Program-made: the position numbers and the translations under genes
The notes under the pieces: model-generated
Database searches by the model: none
Told to the model about the DNA's origin: nothing
The model's input: only the letters and a program-made list of their open reading frames with translations
NCBI GenBank assembly: GCA_038207585.1
Contig: JBBQZP010000015.1
Location: 1-64,000, forward strand
Length of the DNA stretch: 64,000 nucleotides
Direction: 5' to 3'
DNA from: JBBQZP01 sp038207585
GTDB lineage: Bacteria > Pseudomonadota > Alphaproteobacteria > Rhodobacterales > Rhodobacteraceae
Shown here: one piece after another, positions 26,784 to 35,563 of the stretch
Layout: each line of letters starts with the position of its first letter
Position numbering within the stretch: the stretch's first letter is position 1

Positions 26784-27835
26784 GCCTCCATTTCCGCCAG
26801 TTTGGCCGCCTGATCATGCGCCACCAGCGCCTCGATCACCGGGCCAAGATCGCCCGCGATGATCTGGTTTAGCGCATAAAGCGTCAGGTTGATGCGGTGA
26901 TCGGTCAGCCGCCCTTGGGGGAAATTGTAGGTGCGGATACGCTCGGACCGGTCACCCGAGCCGACCTGACTTTTGCGGTTGGCCGAGCGTTCGCTGGCCA
27001 GACGTTCCCGCTCCATCTCGAACAGGCGGGCGCGCAGGACCTGCATCGCCATATCGCGGTTGCGGTGCTGCGATTTCTGCGCCGATGTCACGATCATGCC
27101 AGTCGGAAGATGGGTGATGCGCACGGCGGAATCGGTCGTGTTGACATGCTGGCCCCCTGCCCCCGAGGCGCGCATCGTGTCGATGCGGATGTCGGAGGCC
27201 GGGATGTCGATATCGACCTCTTCCGCTTCGGGCAGAACGGCGACGGTCGCGGCCGAGGTATGCACGCGGCCCTGAGTTTCGGTTTCGGGCACGCGCTGCA
27301 CACGGTGGACACCGGATTCGAATTTGAGTTTCGCGAATACGCCTTCGCCCTGCACATGTGCCGTCACCTCGCGGATGCCGCCAAGGTCGCTTTCCTGCAG
27401 TTCAAGGATTTCGAATTTCCAGCCCTGCGCTTCGGCATAGCGTTGATACATTCGCAACAGATCGCCCGCGAAAAGGGCGGCTTCATCCCCCCCGGTGCCG
27501 GGCCTGATCTCCAGAATCGCGGGGCGGGCGTCGGCGGCATCTTTCGGCAACAGGGCCAAGCGCAGCGCCTGTTCCATTTCGGGGATGCGGGCCTTGAGGT
27601 GCGGGATTTCATCCTCGGCCAGCGCGCGCATTTCGGGATCGGCCAGCATCGCCTCGGCTTCGGTCAGATCGGCGAGCGCGGCTTTGTAGGCGGCAATATC
27701 GGCTACGACGGGTTTGAGATCGGAATATTCGCGCCCAAGCACCGCGATTTCGGCGTGCCCGGCACCTGAGCCCATCTTCGCCTCGATGAATTCGAAGCGG
27801 CGGGTGATCTGATCAAGGGTGTCCATCGGCAGCAT
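26780..27835 (-). CDS. prfA: Peptide chain release factor 1
   Basis: This 351-residue factor terminates translation at UAA and UAG. Domain 3 shows SGAGGQHVNTTDSAVRI with the catalytic GGQ, and the central EIRPGTGGDEAALFAGDL block is typical of class I factors. The start MLPMDTLDQI (27835) is chosen because it aligns with the MVPLDRL-type starts I recall for Rhodobacter RF1. Alternatives are 27826 and 27853, and none has a strong ribosome-binding site. It follows the DUF1499 gene across a 93-nt gap containing a repeat B copy and overlaps prmC. Confidence 0.96.
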   Translation of the reverse strand: MLPMDTLDQITRRFEFIEAKMGSGAGHAEIAVLGREYSDLKPVVADIAAYKAALADLTEAEAMLADPEMRALAEDEIPHLKARIPEMEQALRLALLPKDAADARPAILEIRPGTGGDEAALFAGDLLRMYQRYAEAQGWKFEILELQESDLGGIREVTAHVQGEGVFAKLKFESGVHRVQRVPETETQGRVHTSAATVAVLPEAEEVDIDIPASDIRIDTMRASGAGGQHVNTTDSAVRITHLPTGMIVTSAQKSQHRNRDMAMQVLRARLFEMERERLASERSANRKSQVGSGDRSERIRTYNFPQGRLTDHRINLTLYALNQIIAGDLGPVIEALVAHDQAAKLAEMEA

Positions 27836-27902
27836 GGCGCGGGTGTGGCGCAAGGGGTGTGGGGCGTCAAGGCCCGGCTGTGGCGCATGGTTGGAAGAAG
27901 GA

Positions 27903-27925
27903 TGAGTATTTGGGCAAAAATGAAG
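27903..27925 (+). repeat. Repeat B copy 3
   Basis: TGAGTATTTGGGCAAAAATG followed by AAG, on the plus strand, between the DUF1499 stop and the prfA start (both minus-strand genes). It is nearly identical to the copy at 60219-60241. Confidence 0.75.
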
Positions 27926-27928
27926 AGG

Positions 27929-28420
27929 CTAGGCGCGGAGTTTTCCCAGCCAATCCCGCAAGCGGGCGGCGTTCACGCCAAGGTCCGAACCGCCAAAGCG
28001 CAGGCGGGCGTTGAGGATGATCGTGGAGCCTGCGTCGCTGTCGATTGCAACTTCGGCTGTTGTGTAATCGGGAAAGCCCCAGAGTGCCGAGCGGGTGATC
28101 CAGGTGATCCTTCCCGTTTCAGGCGCGCCAGCAAGCCGTGTGGTGCGCGCCGTGGCCATGGCAACGGCATCAACGGCCGCCAGCGCCTGCGCACCGCTTT
28201 TGCCCGGCAGCGTGACCGTTGCAGAGGCTCCGTCGGTGCGGGCCACCACCAGGTCTGCAGGCGAGGCCTCGGCGATCATCTTGGCCGCCGGACCCGCGAG
28301 GGCGGCGGGGGCGGGCTGGTGCCAGACCTGCGGATCTGAGGGAGCAAGCCGGACATAGGCGGCAAATCCCGCGACCGCCACGATGATCAGAAGGGCCGCG
28401 TATCCAAGCATCCGTTTCAT
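27929..28420 (-). CDS. DUF1499 family protein
   Basis: This 163-residue protein has a single N-terminal hydrophobic helix (LGYAALLIIVAVAGFAAYV) that could be a membrane anchor or uncleaved signal, followed by a domain I recognise as DUF1499 (VWHQPAP..., RTTRLAGAPETGRITWITRSALWGFPDYTTAEV). Its function is unknown. Its ATG overlaps the agmatinase stop (ATGA, 4 nt), so it is co-translated with polyamine catabolic genes, though a functional link is unproven. Confidence 0.8.
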   Translation of the reverse strand: MKRMLGYAALLIIVAVAGFAAYVRLAPSDPQVWHQPAPAALAGPAAKMIAEASPADLVVARTDGASATVTLPGKSGAQALAAVDAVAMATARTTRLAGAPETGRITWITRSALWGFPDYTTAEVAIDSDAGSTIILNARLRFGGSDLGVNAARLRDWLGKLRA

Positions 28421-29382
28421 CCCTTTGTCCGCGTCCAGTGGAAAAGACAGATCAGCTCATACGCCACATGCGCGCCGGCAATCGCGGTGGCGCCGGTGGT
28501 GTCGTAAGGGGGTGAGACTTCGACAACATCACCGCCCACAAGATTGATGCCGGCCAGATCGCGCAACATCGCCGCCGCCTGCCAGCTTGCCAGCCCGCCC
28601 CAGACCGGGGTGCCGGTGCCGGGCGCAAAGGCGGGGTCCAGCGCGTCGATATCGAACGTCAGATAGGTGGGGTGCGCGCCAACGATGGCCTTGGCCTTGG
28701 CCACTGCTGCTGCCGTGCCGCCCTCATGCACCTCGCGTGCGTCGATGACATTCATGCCCAGATAGTCATCGCAATGCGTGCGGATGCCAATCTGAACCGA
28801 GCGCGCAGGGTCCACGATGCCCAGCTTCACCGCCTTGTACATCATCGTGCCGTGGTCGATGCGGGTCATGTCATCATCGGCCCAGAGGTCGGAATGGGCA
28901 TCGAAATGGATGACTGACAGCGGCCCGAACACTTCCGCATAGGCGCGCAGGATCGGCAGGGTGATGAAATGATCGCCGCCAAGGGTGATCGTGCCTGCAC
29001 CTGCGGCTAGAATGGTGCGGATATGCGCGGTCAGCGTTTCGGGGAAATCCGACACCTTGGCGTAATCGAAAGCCAGATCGCCGTAGTCGATGACCGAAAG
29101 TTCTTCCAAGGGGTTGGTGCCCCAGCCATGCGGCGGATCGTAGGGTTGCAGGGTGCTTGCCTCACGGATCGCACGGGGGCCAAAGCGGGTGCCTGCGCGG
29201 TGCGTGACGGCCTGATCAAAGGGCACGCCGGTGATGGCCAGATCGACGCCCGCCAGATCCTTGGTATAGGTGCGGCGCAGAAAGCTGGTCGCGCCGCCGA
29301 ACGCATTCTCAAACGCATAGCCGCGCAGGCCCTTGCGCGTGAAGGCGGTATCGACTTGCGTTTTCGCGTCTTCGAGTGCCAT
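28417..29382 (-). CDS. speB: Agmatinase/ureohydrolase
   Basis: This 321-residue ureohydrolase-family enzyme probably hydrolyses agmatine to putrescine and urea. Binuclear manganese motifs are visible: GGDHFITLPIL, HFDAHSDLW and FDIDALDPAFAPGTGTPV. THRAGTRFGPRAIREAS is the family's N-terminal motif. The ATG at 29382 overlaps the aminotransferase stop by 1 nt (TGATG); a TTG one codon earlier is less likely. Pairing with a putrescine-type aminotransferase favours agmatine over guanidinobutyrate or other guanidino substrates, but the family is not resolved by sequence alone. Confidence 0.87.
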   Translation of the reverse strand: MALEDAKTQVDTAFTRKGLRGYAFENAFGGATSFLRRTYTKDLAGVDLAITGVPFDQAVTHRAGTRFGPRAIREASTLQPYDPPHGWGTNPLEELSVIDYGDLAFDYAKVSDFPETLTAHIRTILAAGAGTITLGGDHFITLPILRAYAEVFGPLSVIHFDAHSDLWADDDMTRIDHGTMMYKAVKLGIVDPARSVQIGIRTHCDDYLGMNVIDAREVHEGGTAAAVAKAKAIVGAHPTYLTFDIDALDPAFAPGTGTPVWGGLASWQAAAMLRDLAGINLVGGDVVEVSPPYDTTGATAIAGAHVAYELICLFHWTRTKG

Positions 29383-30788
29383 CAACCCAGCCTTACCCCT
29401 TCGCGGATCAGATCATCCGTGACATCCCTGATCGCCTTTTCCAGTGTCTTGGCCACAAAGTCCACCTCATCCGGCGTGATGATCAGGGGCGGTGACATGA
29501 CGTTCAGATGACCCAGCGGGCGCACCATCAGGCCTTTTTCCTCGCAGGCGTTGGCGATGCGTTTGCCGACATCCAGATCATCGGGCAGCAGGCGTTTGGT
29601 GGCTTTGTCGGCGACGTTTTCCACACAGATCATCAGCTTGCGGCCACGAACTTCACCCACCAGCGGCAGGGATTCAAGTGCGCGCATCCGGTCTTCGAAC
29701 AACTGGCCGGTGCGGGTGGCGTTGCCGAGCAGGTCTTCGCGTTCGATGATCTCGATATTTTTCAGGGCGGCGGCGCAGGACACCGGATGTCCGGAATAGG
29801 TGAAGCCTGACGTAAACCAGCGCCCGCCGTCGGCTGCCATTGCGGCCCATATGCGGTCTGAAAAAATAAGCGCACCCAAGGGGATATAGCCCGACGTTAA
29901 ACCTTTGGCGCAAGTGATCATGTCGGGCTGGATGCCGAATTCATCCCAGCTTGCGAACCAGTGACCAAGGCGGCCAAAGGCGGTGACAACCTCATCGGCG
30001 ACAAACAGGATGTCGTGGCGGCGGCAGATCTCGGCCATGCGGATCAGATAGCCTTGGGGGGGCACGATCACGCCGCCCGAGGCCTGAATCGGTTCGGCAA
30101 AGAATCCGCCAACGTTTTCCGGGCCGACCTCGGCCAGTTTCGATTCAAACTCGGCCACCAGCCAGTTGCAGAACGCGGCTTCATTCATGCCGTCCGGGGC
30201 GCGGTAGGGGTTGGGGGCGGTCAGATGGTGGATGCCGTCTTCCTTGTAGCGGAATTCAGCCACACGGTCACCGGGGCGCTTGCCGATGGACTGGCTGATG
30301 TAGGTCGAGCCGTGATAGCTGTAATCCCTTGCGATGACTTGGGTTTTCTGTGGCCGCCCCATGCAGGTCTGATAGAAATGCACCATCCGGTAGGCGGTAT
30401 CTATCGCCGTCGACCCGCCGGTTGTGAAATGCACGCGGTTCAGATCGCCGGGGGCAAGGTTGGCCAGTTTTGCCGCCAGCCGCGCCGAAGGGCCGTTCGT
30501 GACATCGACAAAGCTGTTGGCAAAGGCCAGTTCCATCGCCTGATCGCCGATGGCCTGCGCCATTTCGCGGCGACCAAGGCCGATGTTGGTACACCACATG
30601 CCGCCTATGGCGTCGAAATATTCGCGCCCCGTCGCATCCCAAAGTCTGCACCCTTCACCGCGTGCCATGACCAACGCGCCTTCAGATTCGAAGGGGCCGA
30701 AATTCGTCCACGGATGCAGGGCGTGGGCGCGGTCCATTTCCCACAGATCGTGGGGCGAGGGCGTGTTGGCGCGGGCGGGGGCGTGCAT
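29382..30788 (-). CDS. Class III PLP aminotransferase, probably putrescine/polyamine--pyruvate type
   Basis: This 468-residue omega-aminotransferase has FTTGGSTAIDTAYRM (phosphate cup), VADEVVTAFGRLG (Asp contacting PLP) and CAKGLTSGYIPLGA with the Schiff-base Lys. Residues near the N-terminus (HPWTNFGPF, GGMWCTNIG) are typical of the SpuC/putrescine-pyruvate subgroup. It would convert putrescine, produced by the downstream agmatinase, to 4-aminobutanal. GGAGT lies 7 nt before the ATG. Upstream, a TTTGATCAAA palindrome (30823-30832) may be an operator. Beta-alanine or other amines cannot be excluded as donors. Confidence 0.88.
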   Translation of the reverse strand: MHAPARANTPSPHDLWEMDRAHALHPWTNFGPFESEGALVMARGEGCRLWDATGREYFDAIGGMWCTNIGLGRREMAQAIGDQAMELAFANSFVDVTNGPSARLAAKLANLAPGDLNRVHFTTGGSTAIDTAYRMVHFYQTCMGRPQKTQVIARDYSYHGSTYISQSIGKRPGDRVAEFRYKEDGIHHLTAPNPYRAPDGMNEAAFCNWLVAEFESKLAEVGPENVGGFFAEPIQASGGVIVPPQGYLIRMAEICRRHDILFVADEVVTAFGRLGHWFASWDEFGIQPDMITCAKGLTSGYIPLGALIFSDRIWAAMAADGGRWFTSGFTYSGHPVSCAAALKNIEIIEREDLLGNATRTGQLFEDRMRALESLPLVGEVRGRKLMICVENVADKATKRLLPDDLDVGKRIANACEEKGLMVRPLGHLNVMSPPLIITPDEVDFVAKTLEKAIRDVTDDLIREGVRLG

Positions 30789-30822
30789 ATCAGACTCCGT
30801 TGTTGGACGGTGACACTAACAT

Positions 30823-30832
30823 TTTGATCAAA
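30823..30832. promoter_or_regulatory. Palindrome TTTGATCAAA upstream of the polyamine operon
   Basis: A perfect 10-nt palindrome in an A/T-rich island within otherwise GC-rich DNA, 35 nt before the aminotransferase ATG. The position suits a repressor or activator site. The cognate regulator is not identifiable. Confidence 0.35.
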
Positions 30833-30941
30833 TTTTGGAAAGCCACACCAGCACACCAAAGGCTGTGGCGGGCAAGATATGGTGGGCCAAAGGTTGATTG
30901 GCCGCGATGGGTGGCTTTCATCACCGAAAGTGATTCGGCAA

Positions 30942-31346
30942 TCAGAACAGGCGCTGTTTCGCTTTGGACAAGGTGAAGCCGTGACCCAAACCGTTGATGC
31001 AGGTCATTCCGGTCTTTTCGGACGTGCAGGTGATCGCACCAAGGCTGACTGATTTGCCATAATCCAGCACCAGCGCATTCGCGTCGGCAACACTGTCGCC
31101 GACACAGGCGAGCGCGCCTTTACGGTCGTTCGGGCCAACTTCGAAACTGCTGCCCCAATCCAGTTCGCAATCCGGGGGCGATGTCGTGTTGGTGGGCGTC
31201 AGCGCGATCATGTCGCAGCGCACCCCTGCATATTCGCCCGACGAAAGACCGCAGAAGATGTTGCCCGAGGGCGAGCGGACCGCAAGATAATCGTCGGACA
31301 TCGCAGGGCCGGCGGCAAAGAGGGCCAGGGTAAGCAGCAATCGCAT
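30942..31346 (-). CDS. Small secreted protein (DUF6636-like)
   Basis: This 134-residue protein has a signal peptide (MRLLLTLALFAAGPAMS, cut before DDYLA). The mature domain has the pattern VRSPSGNIFCGL ... GVRCDM and several further Cys residues (CELDW, ACVGD, ITCTSE, MTCING) suggesting disulfides in the periplasm. It resembles the small secreted proteins annotated DUF6636; function unknown. The start at 31346 has AAAGG upstream. It begins 10 nt after the M20 hydrolase stop, so the two are probably co-transcribed. Confidence 0.7.
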   Translation of the reverse strand: MRLLLTLALFAAGPAMSDDYLAVRSPSGNIFCGLSSGEYAGVRCDMIALTPTNTTSPPDCELDWGSSFEVGPNDRKGALACVGDSVADANALVLDYGKSVSLGAITCTSEKTGMTCINGLGHGFTLSKAKQRLF

Positions 31347-31356
31347 CGCAAACCTT

Positions 31357-32520
31357 TCAGGCAAGGGGCTGGGCCCGTTCGACCAGCCGGGCAAAGAAGC
31401 TGGCCCCCACAGGGGCTGCTTCATCGTTGAAGTTGAAGGCCGGGTGGTGCAGCCCTGCCCCCGGCCCGGTGCCCATGAAAAGGTAGGCGCCGGGGCGGGC
31501 CTCTAACATATAGGAAAAATCCTCGGACCCCATTTCGCGGTTGGCGTTGCCGTTCACCGCAGCCTCACCCGAAACCTCACGCGCGACCTCAGCGGCGAAG
31601 GCCGCGTTTTCGGAGTGGTTGATGGTGGCGGGATAGCCCCAGTCGTAATCAACCTTGGCGGTGACGTTGAAGGCCATCGCGTGGCCCTCGACAATCTCGT
31701 GCACCCGGCGTTTCAAAAGTGCGCGCACCTCGGGGTTGAAACAGCGGATCGTGGCACAGAACATCGCGGTTTCGGGAATGATGTTGCTGGCCGTCCCTGC
31801 GTGAATCTGCGTGACCGAAATCACCACCTCGTCCAGCGCATAGGTGTTGCGCGGGATGATCGTCTGCACCGCCTGCACCATCGCGACCACGGCAACCACC
31901 GGATCAATGCATTCATGCGGCGTCGCCCCATGCCCGCCGCGCCCGGTGACATACACATAGGCGGTATCGACTGACGCCATAAGCGCACCCGGCGTGGTAT
32001 GAAAATGGCCGAATGGCACGCCCGGAGCGTTGTGGATTCCGTAAACCTGCATGATGTCAAAGCGGTCCATCACCCCCGCCTCAACCATCGCCTGACCGCC
32101 GGCGCCTTCCTCTTCGGCTGGTTGGAAGATCAACGCCACGCGCCCCGTGAAGCGCCGCGTTTCGGCCAGATATTTCGCGGCCCCCAGCAGCATCGTCACA
32201 TGCCCGTCATGGCCGCAGGCGTGCATCTTGCCGGGGATGGTCGAGGCGTAGTCGACCCCCGTCACCTCGGTGATCGGGAGCGCGTCCATATCGGCGCGCA
32301 ACCCGATAGTGGGCCCCGCCCCCTGCCCGTTGATGATGGCCACGATGCCTGTCGTGGCGATGCCTTCGTGAATTTCATCTACCCCCATCTCGCGCAGACG
32401 GGCTGCGATAAAGGCGGCGGTTTCAAAGCACTGAAACTCCAGTTCCGGATGCGCGTGCAGATGGCGACGCCAGCCCTGCATTTCGGGGGCGAAATCGGCG
32501 ATGCGGTTCAGGACGGGCAT
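31357..32520 (-). CDS. M20-family amidohydrolase (hippurate/IAA-amino-acid hydrolase type)
   Basis: This 387-residue metallo-amidohydrolase has GLRADMDALPI, HACGHDGHVTMLLGAAK and PAEEEGAGG, the M20D metal-ligand and catalytic segments, followed by the dimerisation (lid) domain and a closing HHPAFNFND motif. Such enzymes cleave N-acyl amino acids; the physiological substrate is unclear. The start MPVLNR at 32520 (AAAGGTC upstream) is chosen over an ATG 12 codons earlier. It is divergent from mazG across 59 nt. Confidence 0.9.
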   Translation of the reverse strand: MPVLNRIADFAPEMQGWRRHLHAHPELEFQCFETAAFIAARLREMGVDEIHEGIATTGIVAIINGQGAGPTIGLRADMDALPITEVTGVDYASTIPGKMHACGHDGHVTMLLGAAKYLAETRRFTGRVALIFQPAEEEGAGGQAMVEAGVMDRFDIMQVYGIHNAPGVPFGHFHTTPGALMASVDTAYVYVTGRGGHGATPHECIDPVVAVVAMVQAVQTIIPRNTYALDEVVISVTQIHAGTASNIIPETAMFCATIRCFNPEVRALLKRRVHEIVEGHAMAFNVTAKVDYDWGYPATINHSENAAFAAEVAREVSGEAAVNGNANREMGSEDFSYMLEARPGAYLFMGTGPGAGLHHPAFNFNDEAAPVGASFFARLVERAQPLA

Positions 32521-32579
32521 TGTAGACCTTTGGCTGCGGCGGTTAGGTATAGCCAAACCTCAAAAGAAGGCCCGCCGCA

Positions 32580-33407
32580 ATGCCATATCCCCTGCCCCGC
32601 GCCGCCAGCGACGCGCTGATCGCTGATCCCGACGGCGGATTGCCGCGCCTGCTGGAGATCATGGCGCGGCTTCGCGACCCGGACTCCGGCTGCCCGTGGG
32701 ACATCGTGCAGACCTTTGCCACCATCGCGCCCTATACGATTGAAGAGGCGCACGAGGTCGCCGATGCGATTGAAAGGCAGGCGTGGGACGAATTGCAGGG
32801 CGAATTGGGCGATCTGTTACTGCAGACCGTCTATCACACCCAGATCGGCGAGGAAGCCGGGCATTTCACCTTTGCAAGCGTAACAAAAGCCATCGCCGAC
32901 AAGATGGTTGCGCGCCACCCGCATGTCTTCGGCGACCAGTCCCGCGACAAATCGCCCGATCAGCAAACCGCCGACTGGGAGGCGATCAAGGCCGTTGAGC
33001 GTGGCCCCGCCCGCACGCTTGACGGTGTGGCGCTGGGGTTGCCCGCGCTGACCCGTGCTTTGAAATTGCAAAAGCGCGCGGCGCGCGTGGGCTTCGACTG
33101 GCCCTCCACCGACGAGGTGCTGGCCAAGATCATCGAGGAAGCACAGGAACTGACCGAGGCACGCGATACCCTGACCAAAGCTGAGATCAGCGAAGAATTC
33201 GGCGATCTTCTGTTTGTCATCACCAACCTTGGCCGCCATCTGAAGATCGACCCCGAAGCGGCCCTGCGCGCCGCAAATGCCAAATTCACCCGCCGCTTTG
33301 GCCGGATCGAGGATTGGCTGGCGGATTCTGGCAAAACCCCTGCGCAAAGCGATCTGGCGGAAATGGATGCGCTGTGGAACCGCGCCAAGCGTGAGGAACG
33401 GGAATAG
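32580..33407 (+). CDS. mazG: Nucleoside triphosphate pyrophosphohydrolase MazG
   Basis: This 275-residue protein contains two MazG domains. The N-terminal one has CPWDIVQTFATIAPYTIEEAHEVADAIE and ELQGELGDLLLQTVYH with the metal-binding Glu/Asp residues; the C-terminal one has IIEEAQELTEARD and EEFGDLLFVITNLGRHL. It hydrolyses (d)NTPs to monophosphates and pyrophosphate as a housekeeping enzyme. GAAGG precedes the ATG. Length matches the two-domain housekeeping form (about 265-280). Confidence 0.96.
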   Translation: MPYPLPRAASDALIADPDGGLPRLLEIMARLRDPDSGCPWDIVQTFATIAPYTIEEAHEVADAIERQAWDELQGELGDLLLQTVYHTQIGEEAGHFTFASVTKAIADKMVARHPHVFGDQSRDKSPDQQTADWEAIKAVERGPARTLDGVALGLPALTRALKLQKRAARVGFDWPSTDEVLAKIIEEAQELTEARDTLTKAEISEEFGDLLFVITNLGRHLKIDPEAALRAANAKFTRRFGRIEDWLADSGKTPAQSDLAEMDALWNRAKREERE

Positions 33408-33444
33408 GTCGCAATCACATTTCTCCGATAACTTTAGTCAGGTA

Positions 33445-33473
33445 TTGACGCCACGCACCGTCTGCGCTCTAAC
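33445..33473 (+). promoter_or_regulatory. Sigma70-type promoter of the iron-binding-protein gene, flanked by an inverted repeat
   Basis: TTGACG (33445-33450) and TCTAAC (33468-33473) are 17 nt apart. CTTTAGTC at 33432-33439, just upstream of the -35, and GACTAAAG at 33489-33496, just before the ribosome-binding site, are exact reverse complements. They are consistent with a regulator site (iron control is plausible) or an mRNA leader stem. Confidence 0.6.
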
Positions 33474-33505
33474 GGCAAGGCAAATTCCGACTAAAGAGGT
33501 CAACA

Positions 33506-34510
33506 ATGCTCCGCACCACCGCCCTGTCGCTGCTGATGCTGTCATCCGCCCTGCCCGCATTGGCAGAAGAGGTGAACATCTATTCCCACCGCCAGCCCGA
33601 ACTGATCCAACCGCTGCTGGATGCCTTCACCAAGGATACCGGCATCGACGTGAATATCGCCTTTGTCGACAAGGGCATGGTCGAACGCCTGCAAGCCGAA
33701 GGTGACCGCTCGCCCGCCGATCTGGTGCTGACGGTGGATATCGCGCGGCTGACACAGGTAGTCGATGCGGGGGTGACGCAAGCCGTGGATTCGGCGGTGC
33801 TGCAGGCCAATATACCCGCCGAATATCGCGACCCCGGCAACCATTGGTTCGGCCTGACCACCCGCGCGCGGATCATCTATGCCAGCAAGGACCGGGTGAA
33901 GGATGGCGAGGTGACAACCTACGAAGACCTCGCCTTGCCCAAATGGAAGGGCCGCATCTGCACCCGGTCCGGCACCAGCGATTACAACATTGCCCTGTTG
34001 GGCGCCGTGATTGCACACCATGGGGCCGATTACGCGAAAACCTGGGCCGAGGGTTTGAAGGCCAATCTTGCGCGTAAACCGGTGGGGGCCGACCGCGATC
34101 AGGTCAAGGCGATTGCAGCGGGCGAATGCGATATCGCTATCGGCAACACCTATTACATCGGCCAGATGCTGAACACGCCCGATGAAAAGGCTGCAGCCGA
34201 AACAGTGCAGGTGGTCTTCCCGGTGTTCGAGGGTGGCGGGTCGCACATGAACGTCTCGGGCGTGGCGATGACCAAGGCCGCACCGAACCACGAAGCCGCG
34301 CTGAAGCTGATGGAGTTTCTGGCCAGCGATGAGGCGCAGCAGATCTACGCCGAAACGAACTATGAATTCCCGGTAAAACCCGGCGTCCCGGCGTCGGCGC
34401 TGGTGGCAAGCTGGGGGTCGTTCACGCCCGATCCGATCAGCCTGACCGATGTGGCGAAAGAACGCCCCGCCGCGCTGAAAATCATGGAAGAGGTCGATTT
34501 CGACGGCTGA
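33506..34510 (+). CDS. Fe(3+)-type ABC transporter substrate-binding protein
   Basis: This 334-residue periplasmic protein has a signal peptide (MLRTTALSLLMLSSALPALA) and mature start EEVNIYSHRQPE. The HxxP-type start and the di-tyrosine segment GNTYYIGQML are typical of FbpA/FutA-class ferric-binding proteins. KWKGRICTRSGTSDYN is another conserved block. No permease or ATPase gene is adjacent, so it is an orphan binding protein within this window. AGAGGT precedes the ATG, and an intrinsic terminator follows at 34533, indicating a monocistronic unit. Confidence 0.88.
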   Translation: MLRTTALSLLMLSSALPALAEEVNIYSHRQPELIQPLLDAFTKDTGIDVNIAFVDKGMVERLQAEGDRSPADLVLTVDIARLTQVVDAGVTQAVDSAVLQANIPAEYRDPGNHWFGLTTRARIIYASKDRVKDGEVTTYEDLALPKWKGRICTRSGTSDYNIALLGAVIAHHGADYAKTWAEGLKANLARKPVGADRDQVKAIAAGECDIAIGNTYYIGQMLNTPDEKAAAETVQVVFPVFEGGGSHMNVSGVAMTKAAPNHEAALKLMEFLASDEAQQIYAETNYEFPVKPGVPASALVASWGSFTPDPISLTDVAKERPAALKIMEEVDFDG

Positions 34511-34532
34511 CACCCGGTTCATCGTCATGTCG

Positions 34533-34562
34533 AAAGGGGTCGCGAAAGCGGCCCCTTTTCGC
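34533..34562 (+). terminator. Intrinsic terminator of the iron-binding-protein gene
   Basis: The stem AAAGGGGTCGC / GCGGCCCCTTT (one G-U pair) closes on a GAAA tetraloop and is followed by TTTTC, 22 nt after the stop codon. Confidence 0.75.
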
Positions 34563-34615
34563 ATTTACAACCCCCGCGCCATCGGCTTTCCTGCGCCCAT
34601 GAACAGGAGGCCCGC

Positions 34616-35557
34616 ATGACCCGCCGCAAGATCATCATCGACACCGATCCGGGGCAGGATGACGCCGTGGCGATCCTGCTTGCCTTGGGCAGCCCGGACG
34701 ACCTTGAAGTTCTGGGCATCACCGCCGTTGCAGGCAACGTGCCCCTGCCCCTGACCCAGAAAAACACGCGCATCATCTGCGAACTGGCCGGGCGGCCCGA
34801 CGTGCAGGTGTTTGCCGGATGCGACGTGCCGCTTAAACGCAAGCTTGTCACGGCGGAACATGTGCATGGCAAGACCGGGCTTGACGGGCCGCAGATGGCC
34901 GATCCGGTGATGCCCCTGCAGGACCGGCACGCGGTGGATTTCATAATTGACACGCTGCGGGTGGAACCTTCGGGCACGGTGACGCTGTGCCCGCTGGGGC
35001 CGCTGACCAATATCGCGACGGCCCTGCAGCGCGCCCCCGATATTGCGCAGCGGGTGCAAGAGGTTGTGCTGATGGGCGGCGCCTATTTCGAAGTTGGAAA
35101 CATCACCCCGGCGGCAGAATTCAACATCTATGTCGACCCGGAAGCGGCTGATATTGTTTTCAGATCCGGGATACCGCTTGTCGTGATGCCACTTGATGTC
35201 ACGCACAAGGCGCTGACCAACCGCGCGCGGGTGAAGGCGTTCCGCGACATGGGCACGGAACCGGGCCGGATGGTGGCGGAATGGACCGATTTCTTCGAGC
35301 GTTTCGACAAGGAAAAATACGGCAGCGAAGGCGCACCGCTGCATGACCCTTGCGTGATCGCCTATCTGCTGCGGCCGGAACTTTTCACTGGTCGGCACAT
35401 CAATGTGATGGTGGAAACCGGGTCAGACCTGACGCTGGGCATGACGGTGGCAGATTGGTGGCGCGTGACCAATCGCCCCGCCAATGCGATGTTCATGGGC
35501 GATATCGACGCGGAAGGCTTCTTTGCCCTGCTGACCGAGCGGATCGCGCGGCTTTGA
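34616..35557 (+). CDS. Inosine/uridine-preferring nucleoside hydrolase
   Basis: This 313-residue enzyme cleaves ribonucleosides to base and ribose. The N-terminal IIIDTDPGQDDAVAILLAL carries the calcium-binding Asp cluster, and VVLMGGAYFEVGNITPAAEFNIYVDPEAA and a C-terminal HDPCVIAYLL complete the IUNH signature. GGAGG lies 7 nt before the ATG. It is followed directly by the repeat A copy at 35564 and the convergent phoB. Nucleobase preference cannot be told from sequence. Confidence 0.93.
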   Translation: MTRRKIIIDTDPGQDDAVAILLALGSPDDLEVLGITAVAGNVPLPLTQKNTRIICELAGRPDVQVFAGCDVPLKRKLVTAEHVHGKTGLDGPQMADPVMPLQDRHAVDFIIDTLRVEPSGTVTLCPLGPLTNIATALQRAPDIAQRVQEVVLMGGAYFEVGNITPAAEFNIYVDPEAADIVFRSGIPLVVMPLDVTHKALTNRARVKAFRDMGTEPGRMVAEWTDFFERFDKEKYGSEGAPLHDPCVIAYLLRPELFTGRHINVMVETGSDLTLGMTVADWWRVTNRPANAMFMGDIDAEGFFALLTERIARL

Positions 35558-35563
35558 CCGCAA

